From contig NC_036454.1 in assembly GCF_002775205.1 (NCBI RefSeq), forward strand, positions 10,746,882 through 10,810,881: a stretch of DNA of 64,000 bases, read 5' to 3'. This document shows positions 18,801 to 32,962 of this stretch, piece after piece (within the stretch, counting starts at the first letter, position 1; every line of letters starts with the position of its first letter). Source of the DNA: Xiphophorus maculatus. Its lineage: Eukaryota; Chordata; Actinopteri; Cyprinodontiformes; Poeciliidae. The position numbers and the translations under genes are program-made. The notes under the pieces were generated by a model. The model saw only the letters and a list, made by a program, of their open reading frames with translations. It did not search any database and was not told the origin of the DNA.

Positions 18801-21800
18801 CAAAGTCGCAGTGCGACTGGTTTTCCACTGTGGACAGAAACGTCTTTGTTTAACCAACAAGCCAGATTACAGCATTCCCACACAAGGATTCACACCACTG
18901 GATTATTTCCATAAACCTCTAAGTATTGATACCCTTAAATAAAATTCAGTCACATATTTAATTAATAAACTCCGCATGTATGCAGAGTAAAAAATATTTA
19001 ACTCAAGTAAGAGTAAAAAGGTGAGTAACTGGGGATGCGCTGTGGTGGCGCCGGGGTTAAGCACAACCCACATATGGCGGCCTTAGTCCTTGACGCGGCC
19101 GTCGCAGGTTCGATTCCTGGCTTGGTGACCTTTGCCGCATGTCTTCCCCCTCTCTCATTACCCACTTTCCTATCAATTAAAGTCAATAAAACCTTTTTTT
19201 TTTTTAAAAAAAAAAAGGTAAGTAACTGATGTGCCAGAGTTCCACTGGGGTTGCTAGGTAACGGCCCCAGCTTCTCTGGAGTTGCTAGGTAACGAGGCAG
19301 TGCCTGCTGATTTGTGAAGTTACACTCCAGAGGTTTTTGAGTAACTGATCAAATTATCAATCATTTAATATCTAAAAACTACATAATCATATGGACTAAA
19401 ATCTAAAATTAAGTGGAAATGTTGGTATTTAAGGACGAATATTACAATAATTCATATAAGTAACAGAAAAATAACAAAATCAGGCAAAATTACATTTTCC
19501 AAATCAGTTTCTTTCAATAAAAAACTTATGAAACTTTAATAAAAACTGCAGATGTGTGTCTTTGTCTGGTTAAAACATGTTTGCTTTACTTTCAGTGGGT
19601 GGAGAAACCAGAAATTTTACTAAAGTAAAAGTAGAAACATTTAATAAAATTACTCAAGTAAACATAACAAGCACAACATTGAAAAAATACTCCTAAAAGT
19701 AAATTTTTTCAAAAAAGTTACTCAAGTAAATATAATTGAGTAAATTTAACTTGTTACTACTCCACCCTGCATGCATGTAGGGTTGCAGCTAATGACTATT
19801 TTAGTAATTGATTTCTCTATTGATTAATTAGATAAAAAAGTTTTCCTATTGGCAGATAAATAAAACTATAACATGTGAAACATGTCATGTTGTAAGTTAA
19901 TTTGTCTGTGAATGGTACAAGTATTTTTTCATCAATATTAAGGAATTATTTACTTAAAACAAGTCTCTATATCTTGCTAAAAAGTTACTTGTAGGTTGGT
20001 TTTGTCTTATTTCAAGTTTACTAAGATATTTTCACTAGAAACTAAACCAAAAATACTTTCTTTGGTAAGATTTTGTGTTTTTTTATTGTGATTGGTTGTT
20101 TTCGATTGTGCGCGATTCATTTCTTCATACGACAATAATCGATCAGGGAGGAGATCAATCTTTTCCCGGATGTTTTTTTTAATTAAAGTTAGACATTGCA
20201 GCTTTAATGGAAAAGCAGCTGAAAAAATGCATCGATCACGAATGTACCTTCAACGATCCCCCAGGGGTACAGCCTTCCTCTGACCCGCTGCCCTCTCGCC
20301 TCCACCACGGTGTTGCTGCCGATCACAGCGAACGGCGTGCACTCCTGCACGCATAAGGACGGGTTGTTATTTTGACCCCAGTCGGTACCGGAAACGCTGA
20401 CTGAGCATGCTGGTGCACATTCACATAGTTAGGCACATTCTCTAAAGACGCATGCAGCCGAAGAGACGCATCACTGGGACTGTTGAGACACGCAACAAAC
20501 TGCATGCTGTTTATTCTCTGGCACTTTAAAGGCAGATGAAGCAAATTTACACCACAGGATTTTATTTGTTGCGCGTGAGACATTGCAACTTTTCAAAATA
20601 AGAGTGAATATATTTTAAGCATTTAATGTTTACAATGTGTCAAAGTGCGACTCTTGAAATGATTTTGTGTGACTCTTTATCGCAATTCAATTATAACCTA
20701 CAGTAAATGTGGCAGTTCAGGCAGTGGATATATGTAAACTTTTCACTGATTTAACTTTTCAACAATTTAAAATATAAAAAAGGAAAATGTAACGTGCAAC
20801 GCAAAATATGCATCCAGGTTTTTGCTTTTAATTTTGTTGAATTTATTAGTAAAATGGAAACATAAACATCCAGTGACTTTGCCTGTTTAATAACCTTTCA
20901 AAATAAAGCAGGAGTGAGCCATAAACTGTTTATGTTGCTGAAAAGACACAAAAAACCTAGAAAAATGTAGGATGTGTTTTTTAAAAAATAATCTAGCAAA
21001 CCTGCTAGTCATATTTATGTTTTCAATATACAATAATTTACAGATCACTTGTCTACAGAAATCTGACTGCTTTAGTTATTAGTATAATCAATATCAATGT
21101 AAAATTTATTTATATATCAATTTTAAAAGCAGGTTAAAACTGCAAAAAAGAGCTGTACAAAAATAATAATAACAGAATAAATTGATGAAAAAAAAATTAA
21201 AATATCAAGTTAGTTTACTGTAAAGTAGTTTATTGCAATTATAATTAAAAACAAAAATACTAAAAGGTTTGTGGCCCCTAAAGTCCTCTCCGTGACAAAA
21301 GGTTTGAATACCAGCTTTATTGTTTTAACTATTTCATATCCAGTTCAGAGGATTCATATCCATGGTTCAGACAAAGTTTCTCAATGTTAGCTCAATTCCT
21401 GCCAAACCAACAGCTAAACATGCTTAAATTAACACAGCTTGGCTGCTCTCAGACAAGGCCACCATTGTGTGCTCAGATTTTTACAGCCAGCTATGAGAGA
21501 GCGAACTCAGCTGCAGCTTTTCAGAATGAGCAGAAAATCATGCAACTGTTTTTACTGGAGCTGCTTAATTCCAGACAAAAAAAAAGCTTTTTGTAAAAAA
21601 AACTCTTAATCCCAAACACCTGACCTTTAATTTAAGCACATTACTGTAACACTTTTCTAATGTTTTCTGGAGGCATTGCTATAAGTGCATTTACTTGGAA
21701 GTAGCAAACACCATTGTTACGTAAAGCCGAAATTATTTGTGGGCGAAAAACCACAAAATACAACCTTAGGTTCACCTGTAATTTCCAAGAGAGATTTTAC

Positions 21801-24800
21801 GGCAAACTATATTTGCCACAGATAATCCAATAAATTACATAAATATACCAAAAGCCTTCATGAGTCTGACTAATGAAAATGCATTCATTATAAACAGAAA
21901 TTGAATGTAAGCAATAAATCAATTAATCGCATGATAAATTAAAAAGAGCTCAATAATATCTATTTGAATGATTGATTGTTTTCTTTTTCTACCAAAAACT
22001 GGAGTATTGGTCTCATCAACCCCTGAAGGACAACTTTGTATACAGAGACTTCATAATTCATTTCATTTGTTGTTTTGAGTGTTTTGTTTATTTATTTTTT
22101 AATATTTAAAAATCTTCCAGTTCCAGTGTCAAATGTTTGTTGTGGTCTTTGAGAGGGCAGACTTGCATTATTGTGCCATTATCAACATATGGTCTCAAAA
22201 CAACAATATTATTGTTTATTGCAATAATTATTGGGACAATTTATCGTCCAGTAAAATTTTTATCAAGACCAAATTCCAGATTTAAAAAATTGTGGTGAAA
22301 GGACAGAAAATGTTGTTTTTTTTCCTGGCAAAAAGTAGCATCACAGATTTTGTAAAAACGAAAGTAATTTATTTCTGGTGTTGGATTTCTTTACCGACTT
22401 CATCAATGCATTAAATATAAAGGTTGTGTTTTTACAAATTGCGCTGAAATATACATTAATGTTGCTGCTGCGGCAGTAAACAGCTGAAACTCGCCTTCAG
22501 TTCTTTGTCGAGTTGCTTGAACTCCTCGTCCTCGTCAGAGTCACACTCAGGGAACTGGTACACTTTGATCCCAAACTTCTCTATTTCCTCTCGTATCTGT
22601 CAGAGAAAAACGCAAAGACATATCCATTTATCCGGACACAGAGCATGCTGTCAAATCAGTGAATCTGCCGGTCTGAAACTCACTCTGTCTTTAAGCTTTT
22701 TTATCTCGTTGGGAGTGAGGCAGTCGGCTTTTGCGATGAGAGGAATGATGTTCACTTTTTCATGAAGAGCCTTCATGAACTCCACGTCCACGGGACGTAA
22801 GCTGTGAAGAAAAATCCAGACTCCAGTTTAGTTTTCTTTTGTTTTAGGTATGCATATATGTTGCATAAATATGTGTGATTACCCATGGCCAAATGGAGGG
22901 ATGAAGTAGAGGCAGCAGTGCACTCTGTTGTCCTGGATGTTCTTCCTGTTCAGGCCGCTCTCGTCTCTGAAGTATTGCTCAAACTGCTGATCGATGTAAT
23001 CTGTGATTGGCTTCCAGCTAGAACACACACAAATTAAGAAGATAACATTTATTTGTACCACATCATTAGCACGCAAGAAAATTCAATTTCAAAAGCTTGT
23101 CCTTTACTGCTCCACCGAGGGAGAAGGAGAACAGGCACAAGGGGCGGAGCGCAGCAGAGAGCATATGTAGAGCTCAGCTCAGGTACAAATATTGCACCAT
23201 CTTGTCCAAGTTGTCCACATGATGCAAAGTACTTAGAGGTTGTAAAGAAAAAAGTAGGAAGCGGCTCATTTAAGGATTCGGTGACTAAAAAATACAAAAT
23301 CACAAATCTGCAGAAAATACAAGCGCAGCAACATCTGGATGAACTTTTCTGAAGACAAAAACATCAGAAAAGCAAAATGTTTGTCAGGGTACAAAAAATG
23401 AGAAGAAAATACAATCAATTTAAGTTTGACTGATTCTAATCCAAAGTTTACCCTTTTATCATTTCCCATTGATATCTGCCAGATTAAATGAATTATCCCA
23501 ACTGGTTTAAAAACAAATTAATATAAAAATGAGCCAGTTTTTTTAATAAATAGTCACAACCAGTCAGTGACAACAGTAACTCCAACAGAGACGTTGAATC
23601 TGCATTGCTGTCTCACCACTCATTGTTATTAACGGCATCTCCAAACCCCGGCGTGTCCACTATGGTCAGCTTGAGCTTCACTCCCTTCTCCTCGATGTCG
23701 ACGGTGTGCTTGATGATCTCCACAGTTTGGTTAATCCGCTCTAAAGAGCATCAGCGCAGGATGAAGGTCAGTGAAAATTGGATTAAATCCATCAGGGACA
23801 GAGCAAAATAAGCTCGGCTGCTGGGTTACGTTGAGATAACCTCTAAAAATAATATTAGTCATTCTGGACATTAAGAAATGGCTTTGAACATGAATGCAAG
23901 GATGTTAGTCAAGGCCGAACTGTTTTTAACTCCATGTAATCGGAGCCAGCAGAAAACTTTAAATAATACAGATGAGACATAGTGGAGATTCACCTTCGGC
24001 ATTTAGTAACTTCCTGTCTTTGTAGAGGTCTGTGAGGAACAGACTGTTGACCAGAGTGGACTTCCCCATACCAGACTCTCCTGTAAGACACAGAGATGTG
24101 ACCGCATATTTAAAAAAAGGTCAACAATATCCAACAAAGATCCAATTCTGGATTATTACAAATCTGGAAACAGACAAAAACTGGTCAGCGTAACCTTTAA
24201 GGAGTTCAGCATTTTTTCTAATAAACCGGCAGATATGATGGAGTTGTTTACATCCTAGAAACTGACCTGCAACCATCAGGGTGAAATCGAAGCCTTTCTT
24301 CACAGATTTCCTGTGGACCTGGTTTGGCAGAGTTGCAAAACCCACATACTGTTTCTCCTGGAAGATAAAATAAAAACACAAGTGTTACTGAAAGCTGCCT
24401 ATTTTCAGTTTTTATTTAAACTGAACCAATCTTAAAACAGTGGACTTTGCAAACAAACAATTCAGCTAATTTTAAAAAAGAAATATTACATTAAAGCAGC
24501 AATTGTGAGGATTTGCTGCCCATAAGAGCAGAAGTACATTTATTACATTGCAAAAAACAAAATATTAACAAGTATTTTTGGTCTAGTTTCTAGTAAACCC
24601 GAAATAAGAGCAAAACTAACTTACCTAGTAATTTTCCAGCACAAAATAGAAACTTGTTTTAAGTAAATAACTCAGAACTTGTTCCATGTTATAAGATGAT
24701 TTATCTGCCAATAGAACAAATTCTTTTTCATCAATATTAAGGAACTATTCACTTAAAGCAAGCTTCTATATCTTAATAAAAAATTACTTTTAAGTTAGTT

Positions 24801-27800
24801 TGTCATATTTCAAGTGTACTACAATATTTGCACTAGAAACTAGACCAAAATACTGGGTGAGACTTTGTGTTTTTTCAGTGTATTTTTCAGACAAACACAG
24901 AATCAGCAAATAAAAGGCTAAGAAGGTATTATTTCTACACACAAAGAAGCCGGTTCTGCAAAAGCAGATATGGGTTCAATGAATACTTGTCTTAATCCTG
25001 AAAGCTTCAGGAACAAAAAACTCTAATATTTTCCGTTCCTTTTAGTATGTTGAGTTTTAGATCACACCTCACAAAAACAGTTCTTAATTCACGTGTTTCT
25101 CTCAACCGTACAGTTTCTGTCTGAGCTCGTAGGAATGTCACATGACCCGCAGTTTTAGGAACTTGTTTTGCTTAATCCCTCTGCAGCGAGGCTGTGGCGA
25201 CATCTGCGTTCCTTGTGGCCCCGTTTGTCTTTTTGAGAGTTCAGATCTGATGTGTACACTGAGACACAGGAACTTGTAATTACTGGTTTACATAGAAATG
25301 GTTTGAATTTTTGTAAAGTGTAACTGCTTTCAGTGGTTACATTTATTTCATTTTATTTTAGGCGGCAAAAATTAGGGCATCTAATCAAGATTAACACAGA
25401 AAGGGAAATAAAAGATATTTGAAGGTTAGGTTTACAAATCAATGCTTAGGTTTTACCATCTTAAAAAAATCTAAATAAAACCTCATAATTGTCTCAGCAG
25501 CTCCTCTGAGTGTTGTAATGTGGATTATAACACGTCACTTTGAGTCAGACAGTTTAGAGGAACTGATTTCACATTCCTACATGGTGTTGCACCACAAGCT
25601 TTCTTCTGTGCATAAAACCATCTGACTCAAACCACCAAGGAGTTGCATCAACTTCTTATGAGAATCTTCCTGATTCTTTCAGAAACAGAAGATATGAAAC
25701 CATTGATCTGATTCAGGCATGAAGAAGCAGGGAAACACGTAAAACATGGAGGATGCTAGATGTTAGACGGACATTTCAGACCATTGTTCTACATCTCCAC
25801 TTTTGTACTCAGTTGACAAATTTGTTTTAGCTGTACATTAGAAAAAACAATAGGAATTAATTTGGGTTGGAATTTCTGAAGTTTCTTAAAAAAAAATCCC
25901 ATCAAAAACCAACATGGCCGCCATAATATAAAAGGTGAACCAAGGTGTTAAAAAAGTCTAGTTTTCAAAATTGCTAAAATATTCTATTGCTAAAATATTG
26001 CTTAAAACCAAACAGTTTGACAGTTAGGAAATATGTCTGCCTGTTATTGATTTGTTTTGCTTGTGGTTTAGTCACTTAACACAAAACGATTCAAAATACA
26101 ACAGGCTTCAACTTCAAGTCAAATCAAACGGCTAAGAACTTAACACGTTTATTTACATTACAAAAAACCCTTTATAAAAAAGTTTAAAAACAAGTTATAG
26201 ACGTTCTTGATCACACTGTCAAAAGAGATGTTTTTTATGTAAACATACAAACATAAAAAACACATCGACTCCTACCAACTGTCATACTTCTGACATAAAA
26301 CGATTCAGTCTCACACTTTGGCAAAGCAAGGCAACAAATGTTACATACTGGTTTCACTTTTTTGACTTCCAGGTTTGACCAATTGTTCCAATTATAGATG
26401 TGCAAAGATTTTGATTTTTCTTTATGTAAATTTACTAAATGACAGTGCGGTTATAATACATGGCTTTTTATGTCAAAGTAGGACATAAAAACATAATAAA
26501 AAATATATAAAGAACATAAAAAGTCTAATTAATCTTTTTAAAAATAATATTTAAAATTATATGACATGGGGCGTGCTAACCAGCTGCGCCACCACAGCAC
26601 GCCCCATGTCATATAATTTTAAATTATAATTTATAATTTAATTACGTTTGGAGGCCTTAGTCCTCGACGCGGATGTCGCGGGTTCGACTCCCGGTCCCAA
26701 CGACCTTTGCCGCATGTCTTCCCCATGTCAGTTCTTTATAATCCATAAAATGTTTAGAAAATCAATGCATAATAATTTGGAACAGTGCATTATGAGTTTT
26801 TTATTTAAAAAAAAAACTGTTCTCATGGGGAGCTTTGTTCAGTAAAATTTGATTTATACTGTATAAGTTCATGACTTGAAAATTATACTGTCCATCATTT
26901 GCATTGAACATTTAAGAAAATCTGAGAAAATATAACTTACATAATAATTTGGAACACGGTGTATATCAGATCATAAAACTATTTAAAATAAGATAATATT
27001 TTACTAATATAATTGCTGATTCATTAATTAAATATGATTAACCACACTTTTTTGGCAACTTAGTTAAATTTCATTAGCCCATCCCTTTTTACTGCATGAC
27101 TCTAAAATCAGGAAATCAGTAAAATAGAACATGTTTGACAACATGAACTAGCTCCAGCATCTGATGCCATAAACACCGACTGATGTGGAAAGATCATTAG
27201 TAAAGCTTTGGGACTTTACATTTAGAGATAAATTATCCACAAATGGAGAAAACATGGAACAAGAAACCTTCCCAAATTACTCCCAGAGATCATGAACAAC
27301 TTATAAATGATCACACAAGAACACAAAACAACAACCAATACTTTTATACACTTAATAAATAAAATCATCATTTAAAAATTGACTTTTTATCTTATTTTAC
27401 AATGTGAAACATCTTTTTTTGAATGGCAAATCAACAACAGAACACTTGTTTTTCCACTGTACAGCGCAAACAGCAGTTGACCAAAAGTACTGGAACTCAG
27501 CTTGGGTTGCTAGGAGACGGGCTTGGCTTGGCTGGGGTTGCTAGGTAACGGCCAGTTGAATGTAACTTCACAAAGACCAAAAAACATTAACTTATTACCA
27601 AAGAATAGCTTTGTGTCTTTTTTAAAGAACTTGGGCTGTTTTAAGGAGCAGCTGAGACCCAAGTGGTATAAAACATACAAAAAATGAATTTTGCATAATA
27701 GTTTCCCTTAAGTAGATATCTTTAAGCTGGGCTACATAATTTATCAGAGAACTACACAACTGATTTGCAATTTTAGCACCAAAATAATAAAAAAACAGAA

Positions 27801-30800
27801 GCAGACTTCAATTAGCTGAGACGAGTTTTAATGTCAAGACAAATTAAACCAAGGATCTGAGGAGCTTGTGCCGCAATAAAATTACCACAGCAGACAGAAA
27901 AGCTTCAAGTATATGGAAAGACTCGTGCAGAGCATTCCTCTGAGAGCGGCTGGGAATAACCAACGCCTCAGACTTTCCAGAAACACAAAGAGAACCACAA
28001 GATACCAGTCTCCCACTGTGTGGCACAGCAGCTCCTGCTACCGCCGCATCTGGCGGAGCGTCACCCTGACCCTACAGTACGACGCGCTGACATGTGGAGA
28101 GATAAACAAACATTCAAGCCCTGCAGAGAGCATTCACTCACAGGGACAGAAGCTACATTCAACAGACCTGAAAAGCTTGTTTCTAACCCAGTCAGACGCA
28201 CAGCGAGCCTCCTCACGCGCTGTCATAACTTGTCACAGGCGTTTCCGACGGCTCCCTTCCCTCGGGTGAGGCTCACGTTTATTAAAACAGACACACAAAC
28301 GTTTGCGCTCATGCAAAACAAAAAGAGCAGAAGGTCAGAGACGAGCTGCTGGTGAGGCTGGAAAGAAATCCGCCTCAGCAATAATTTGACTCCCTGCAGA
28401 AATATAAGTTGGCAGAAATTTTAAAGCGAAAGATCAACTCAGTTCTTTATACTTTTTTTTATATATAATCATGGAAATAGGGTCGTTTCAACAGTTTCCA
28501 CACGTTTTGCCTCATTTGTTCAAATGTACCCTTAGATAAAAGTAGTTTATTCAAGTGTGGTATGAGCGTAAAGCCAACTTAACCTCCTGAGACCCGGGCT
28601 TTTGTTTGATGTGCATTTTTTATGTCTCCTTACTATTTGGGATTAGTATGACCTAATTTTAGTTGAAATTAAATTTTAGCTTTCTATGTGCTCTTGAACT
28701 ATGTCAAAACCAATGCCCTCATATGAGGACAATGGGTCTGTTTTTGCATATACATTTCTCCTTGTCATTTGGGATCATAAGGACCCAATTGGCCTAAAAA
28801 TGAAATTTCAGCTTTCTACAATAAGTGGTTATCTCAAAACCCAATGTCCTCAGACGAGGACATTGGGTCTATCTGTGTGACGATAAGACCATTCAATCAA
28901 TGTTATTATTTACATCTGTGTTTACAAAAATGTAATGTCCTCATATGAGGATGCAGGGTCTCAGGAGGTTAAGTAGATTACTTTATTTAAGCTATATTTC
29001 ATATACTTCAGAATATATTGAAAAGTATTCAACTGAGTACATTAATAAACTTTTACTATAATGCTAAAGCTTATATGTGTACATTGGTAAAGTTAATCTC
29101 TGCCACAAAGTACTTTAAAATCTTTAAATCTTGATTAAAGCCCAGAACTAAGTTGAGTTATGCTACATTTAATATGGCAGAATAAGTTTGATGTATTACC
29201 TGTTATAAACTTACATGTTCAGTGATAAAGTTTACAGTAAGTAGTATGTGTGCTAAATCTTTACATACTTTAAAAAAAACACAGAAACATTTGAATTAAC
29301 TTTATGAATCAAGTTCTAGTCCCTTTCATAAATAAACCACAAATATAAACCCAGTACACTATTGAATGTATAATTTGGTACTTAAAATGACCTTTTAACA
29401 GTACACTTACTGTAAGTTTACTTCTTACAAACTTAAAAAAGTCCCAAATTAGTTTGAATAAGTATTCTTTCTAGCACACTACATGGTCCGTTTATTTATT
29501 AAAATGAACTTTTCGCTGAGAGTGTCCATATATATCCATCTCTTTACCTTCTGTCTTGCGGTTCTCACTCGTGGGCACAGAAGCCGTTCCACCAGTTTCT
29601 CTTGCAGCATGATGGCATCCATCCTAAACCGCTCCGACACTGACGGACCAAAATAGCCACCGGTCTCACAAAACTGCAGCAGCAGCCCAGCAGGGAATGA
29701 AGAGAAAAAACGTCTCTTTTCCTGTTTTCTCTCTTTGCATACGTTTGTCCTACACTCCCTGCTCGTTCGTTTGTTTTCCTCCCAGCCCCGCTTCTTTGTT
29801 TAATTCTATTTTTTCTGTGCCCTACAGCGGTCCGGCTCTCCCTGTTCAGACAGGTATGAAGAAAGTTTCCCTTCAAAAAGCGAGGACAAGCAGGGAGAAA
29901 CAGAGAGAGGGAGAGGGAGAGAGAAAAGTGGCAATTTGAGGGAGGAAACAAGGGAGGGATGGAAGAAGCAAAAGTCTGAAGGAGACCCATTCATTCAGTC
30001 CAGATTCCCTCCCCCCGCTCAGACAGACACATGAAAAATAAAATCTCCATACTCTGAAATGACCAGCTTCATTCCCTTTGGTTTGCTCAACATGTGAAAC
30101 CTAAAGGAACCTGTTTCAACCTGAAGGAAACAAAAGCTTTTGGTGTAACAAACGCTGCAAGTACAGACAAATGCAGTGAGGTTATCACAATAAAAAATGT
30201 TTACCTGTCAATCACTCCGCTCATCCAAAGCTCAGGTTTATATATATATGTGCTGATTTGAACCGTACAAATAGGAAAAACAAACTTCAATTAAACAGCA
30301 ATTCTGAAAACACAACATGTTTAAATAATAACTATTTTATTAACGTCATTCAGTGTCAGGGCACTGAAAAAACAAACTCGTACCAAACATAAGTCTACTG
30401 CAAATATCTTATTACACTTGAAATAACACAAAATTAACTTACAAGTAACTTTTCAGCAATTAATATAGATAAAATTGGCAGATTTTTTTCCACATATAAA
30501 ACATTTAAAATAATCTGCCAGTGGAGCTAATAACTTTTATCAATATTCAGAAATTGTTTACTTAAAACAAACGCCTACCTTTATTGCTGAAGTTACTTTT
30601 AAGTTAATTTTGTTTTATTTCAAGTGTAATAAGATATTTCCTCTAGAAACTACATTTAAAAAATGCTTGGTAAGATTTTGTGTCTTACTTAATCATACTT
30701 CAATAAATAAGATGACTAAATTAAGCTCCTCTTTTGTTTGTTTTCCCAATTTTTTTTTTATTATTATTAAATCAAACTTAACCTCTGCAGAACATGTCAA

Positions 30801-32922
30801 ATTCAAGGCCCGGGGGCCGAATCTGGTCCGCAATGTGTCTTTATGTGGCCTTCATAAATAGAACCTTTAAGACAACCAATTGTTTTAATAAGTATTATTT
30901 TATCACTCAAATCGATGCATTTTTTTGTTTGTACACAGTCAAATTATATCCATATGAAAATATATTTAATACTATTTAACTTAAGGAAATACTTATTGAA
31001 TGCAGAGAACACTATTTATTCATATTTCAACAGTTTAGTTGGTAGTTTTAGCAACACATTCTGCCACAACACTCGTTTCAGCAGCAAGCACAAACTTCCT
31101 TCTGGCTGCAAATGCAAAAAAGCAATAGCACATTGACAGATAATTACACTTAAACAGTGCTTGCGCCACTCCCCTAGTACCTTTCTAATTGCCACCCTGG
31201 GCAACCGCCCATGTGGCCCATACCACAAACAGCCTCTGGTCAATAGAGCAGACAGACAGAAAAGTGTTGTGTTTGCACATGTGGGGTGTAATATCTACAG
31301 AAAAGAGGTCATTCAGAGTTATGAATCATTTCAGTCAATTAAGCTAAACGTGAATCAGAAACAAAATGAATGGATATAATGTGGATTGATTAAACAACAG
31401 GAGACATAAACTGACACATGATGGTTAAATACAGCTAGAATTTAATCAAACCCCAGGCAAATTTGGGTTTAGAATAATATTTCAAATTCACCAACATGTT
31501 TATTTTGACGATGGGAAAGAGAATCAGTGGTGGAAACTAAAGGTTGGAGTGACAGCAAGGAAGATTTGGAGCTCATTAGCAAAGACAAATTGTCTCAAAC
31601 ATGGAAAAAGTCTCTCACCCAAAAGTCACAGGACATACATACCAACAAGAGGTTGGCTGATCGATCCAAAATATCAGTAATATCAATCGGATCGATACTA
31701 GCCTGGTAAGATACTTTATTTTTAGTTTCCTTTTTGTATTGTAACTTCTCAACTCTACCTAACAATATTTTGTTTTGATTTGGTCTTAAATAGTCCTTTC
31801 TTTCACTTTGTTTAGGAACAATACAGATAAATCATGTAAATATGTTATTTATGTGTTTTGTAGACATCTAAAAATTTTGTTCAAATTCTGTTCAAGGTTT
31901 GAACAAAAATAATTCCAAGTAAAAAACACAAAAACACCTAAAGGTCAGATATTTGATGATATATGCAACTTAAAGTATGCATCCTTGACCAGGTTAGGAT
32001 GGGTATATATGGGCTATACAGACATTTTTATTACATTTTATGTGCAAAATCATTTGTACACAGTGAGATTTTAGTCTGCTCAGTTCGCTATATTTTGAGT
32101 TTCTTTCAGAATGAAATGTTTTAGGGCCTCTTGTCACTTTAAATCCAGATAAACTGCTGCTGACCACAAACCCCACTCACAAAATGGCTGCAAACACACG
32201 TACACAATTATAAAAAATGGCTGTGGACATTTAAAAAACAACATTTCAGAATGGTAAGTTATCAACAAAACACTTGCCTTTGCTATTGTACATCCTGTTG
32301 ACTAAACTGCCTGAGTTCCGTTTGGGTTGCTAGGTAACGGGACTGGACTTAACTAGGGTTGCTAGGTAACTGAGCAGGGAATGAATGCGACTTAAATTCA
32401 GGAGGTTTCTGAACCGGCTTGTTTTCTAGACACCAAAAACCATTAACTTATTTATGTTTTTAAGTGCTTGGGATGTTTTCAGATGAAATTGAGATCCGAA
32501 TGGAAGCATGAAAATGTGTAAAATTTGAAATTTACATTACAGGTGCCCTTAAAGTAAAAAGTATTGGTATTTTTGATACTGGCCTTGTATTTACTCGATA
32601 TAAAAATATATCACCGCAGACTTCTAGCACCAACACACTAATTTCCTCTCTTCCTAACACAATATTAGCTTATTATAGCAGTTAATTTGTAGTCTTATAT
32701 TAGAAGGAGAAGAAGAAGAAGAAGTGACAGTGCTGTAATTTGAGCTGAAATAAAATACTTTATGTGCAGTTGGCGATAAAACTTGCATTCAACTGGTATA
32801 AAGAAACAATCAGTCAGCATCAGTCTTCTCTTCTTGGCATTGCAGGAGTTTTTCTATATGTGTGCAGCTGAGGTACATTCATGGCAGAGGTTGAAGCCGA
32901 TTGATTCCAGATGTTACACTGG

Positions 32923-32962
<40 letters not shown>

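Larger units (their letters stand above)
24358..29547. other. sept5 intron between exon 1b and exon 2
   Basis: 5.2 kb holding a fold-back MITE (24546-24880), the flipped SINE palindrome (26549-26740), a GTTGCTAGG-family element (27430-27680) and a TTAA MITE (28579-28972). 27800-28340 is a GC-richer non-repetitive stretch with open frames but no recognisable protein or splice pattern. Confidence 0.6.

Noticed and set aside
19035..19110. tRNA gene (A- and B-box present)
   Set aside because: It is the head of a SINE with body and poly-A tail; it does not fold as an intact tRNA.
27913..28355. 118- and 111-residue overlapping plus-strand frames
   Set aside because: No recognisable domain, no splice-linked neighbours, overlapping frames of equal quality; treated as non-coding intron.
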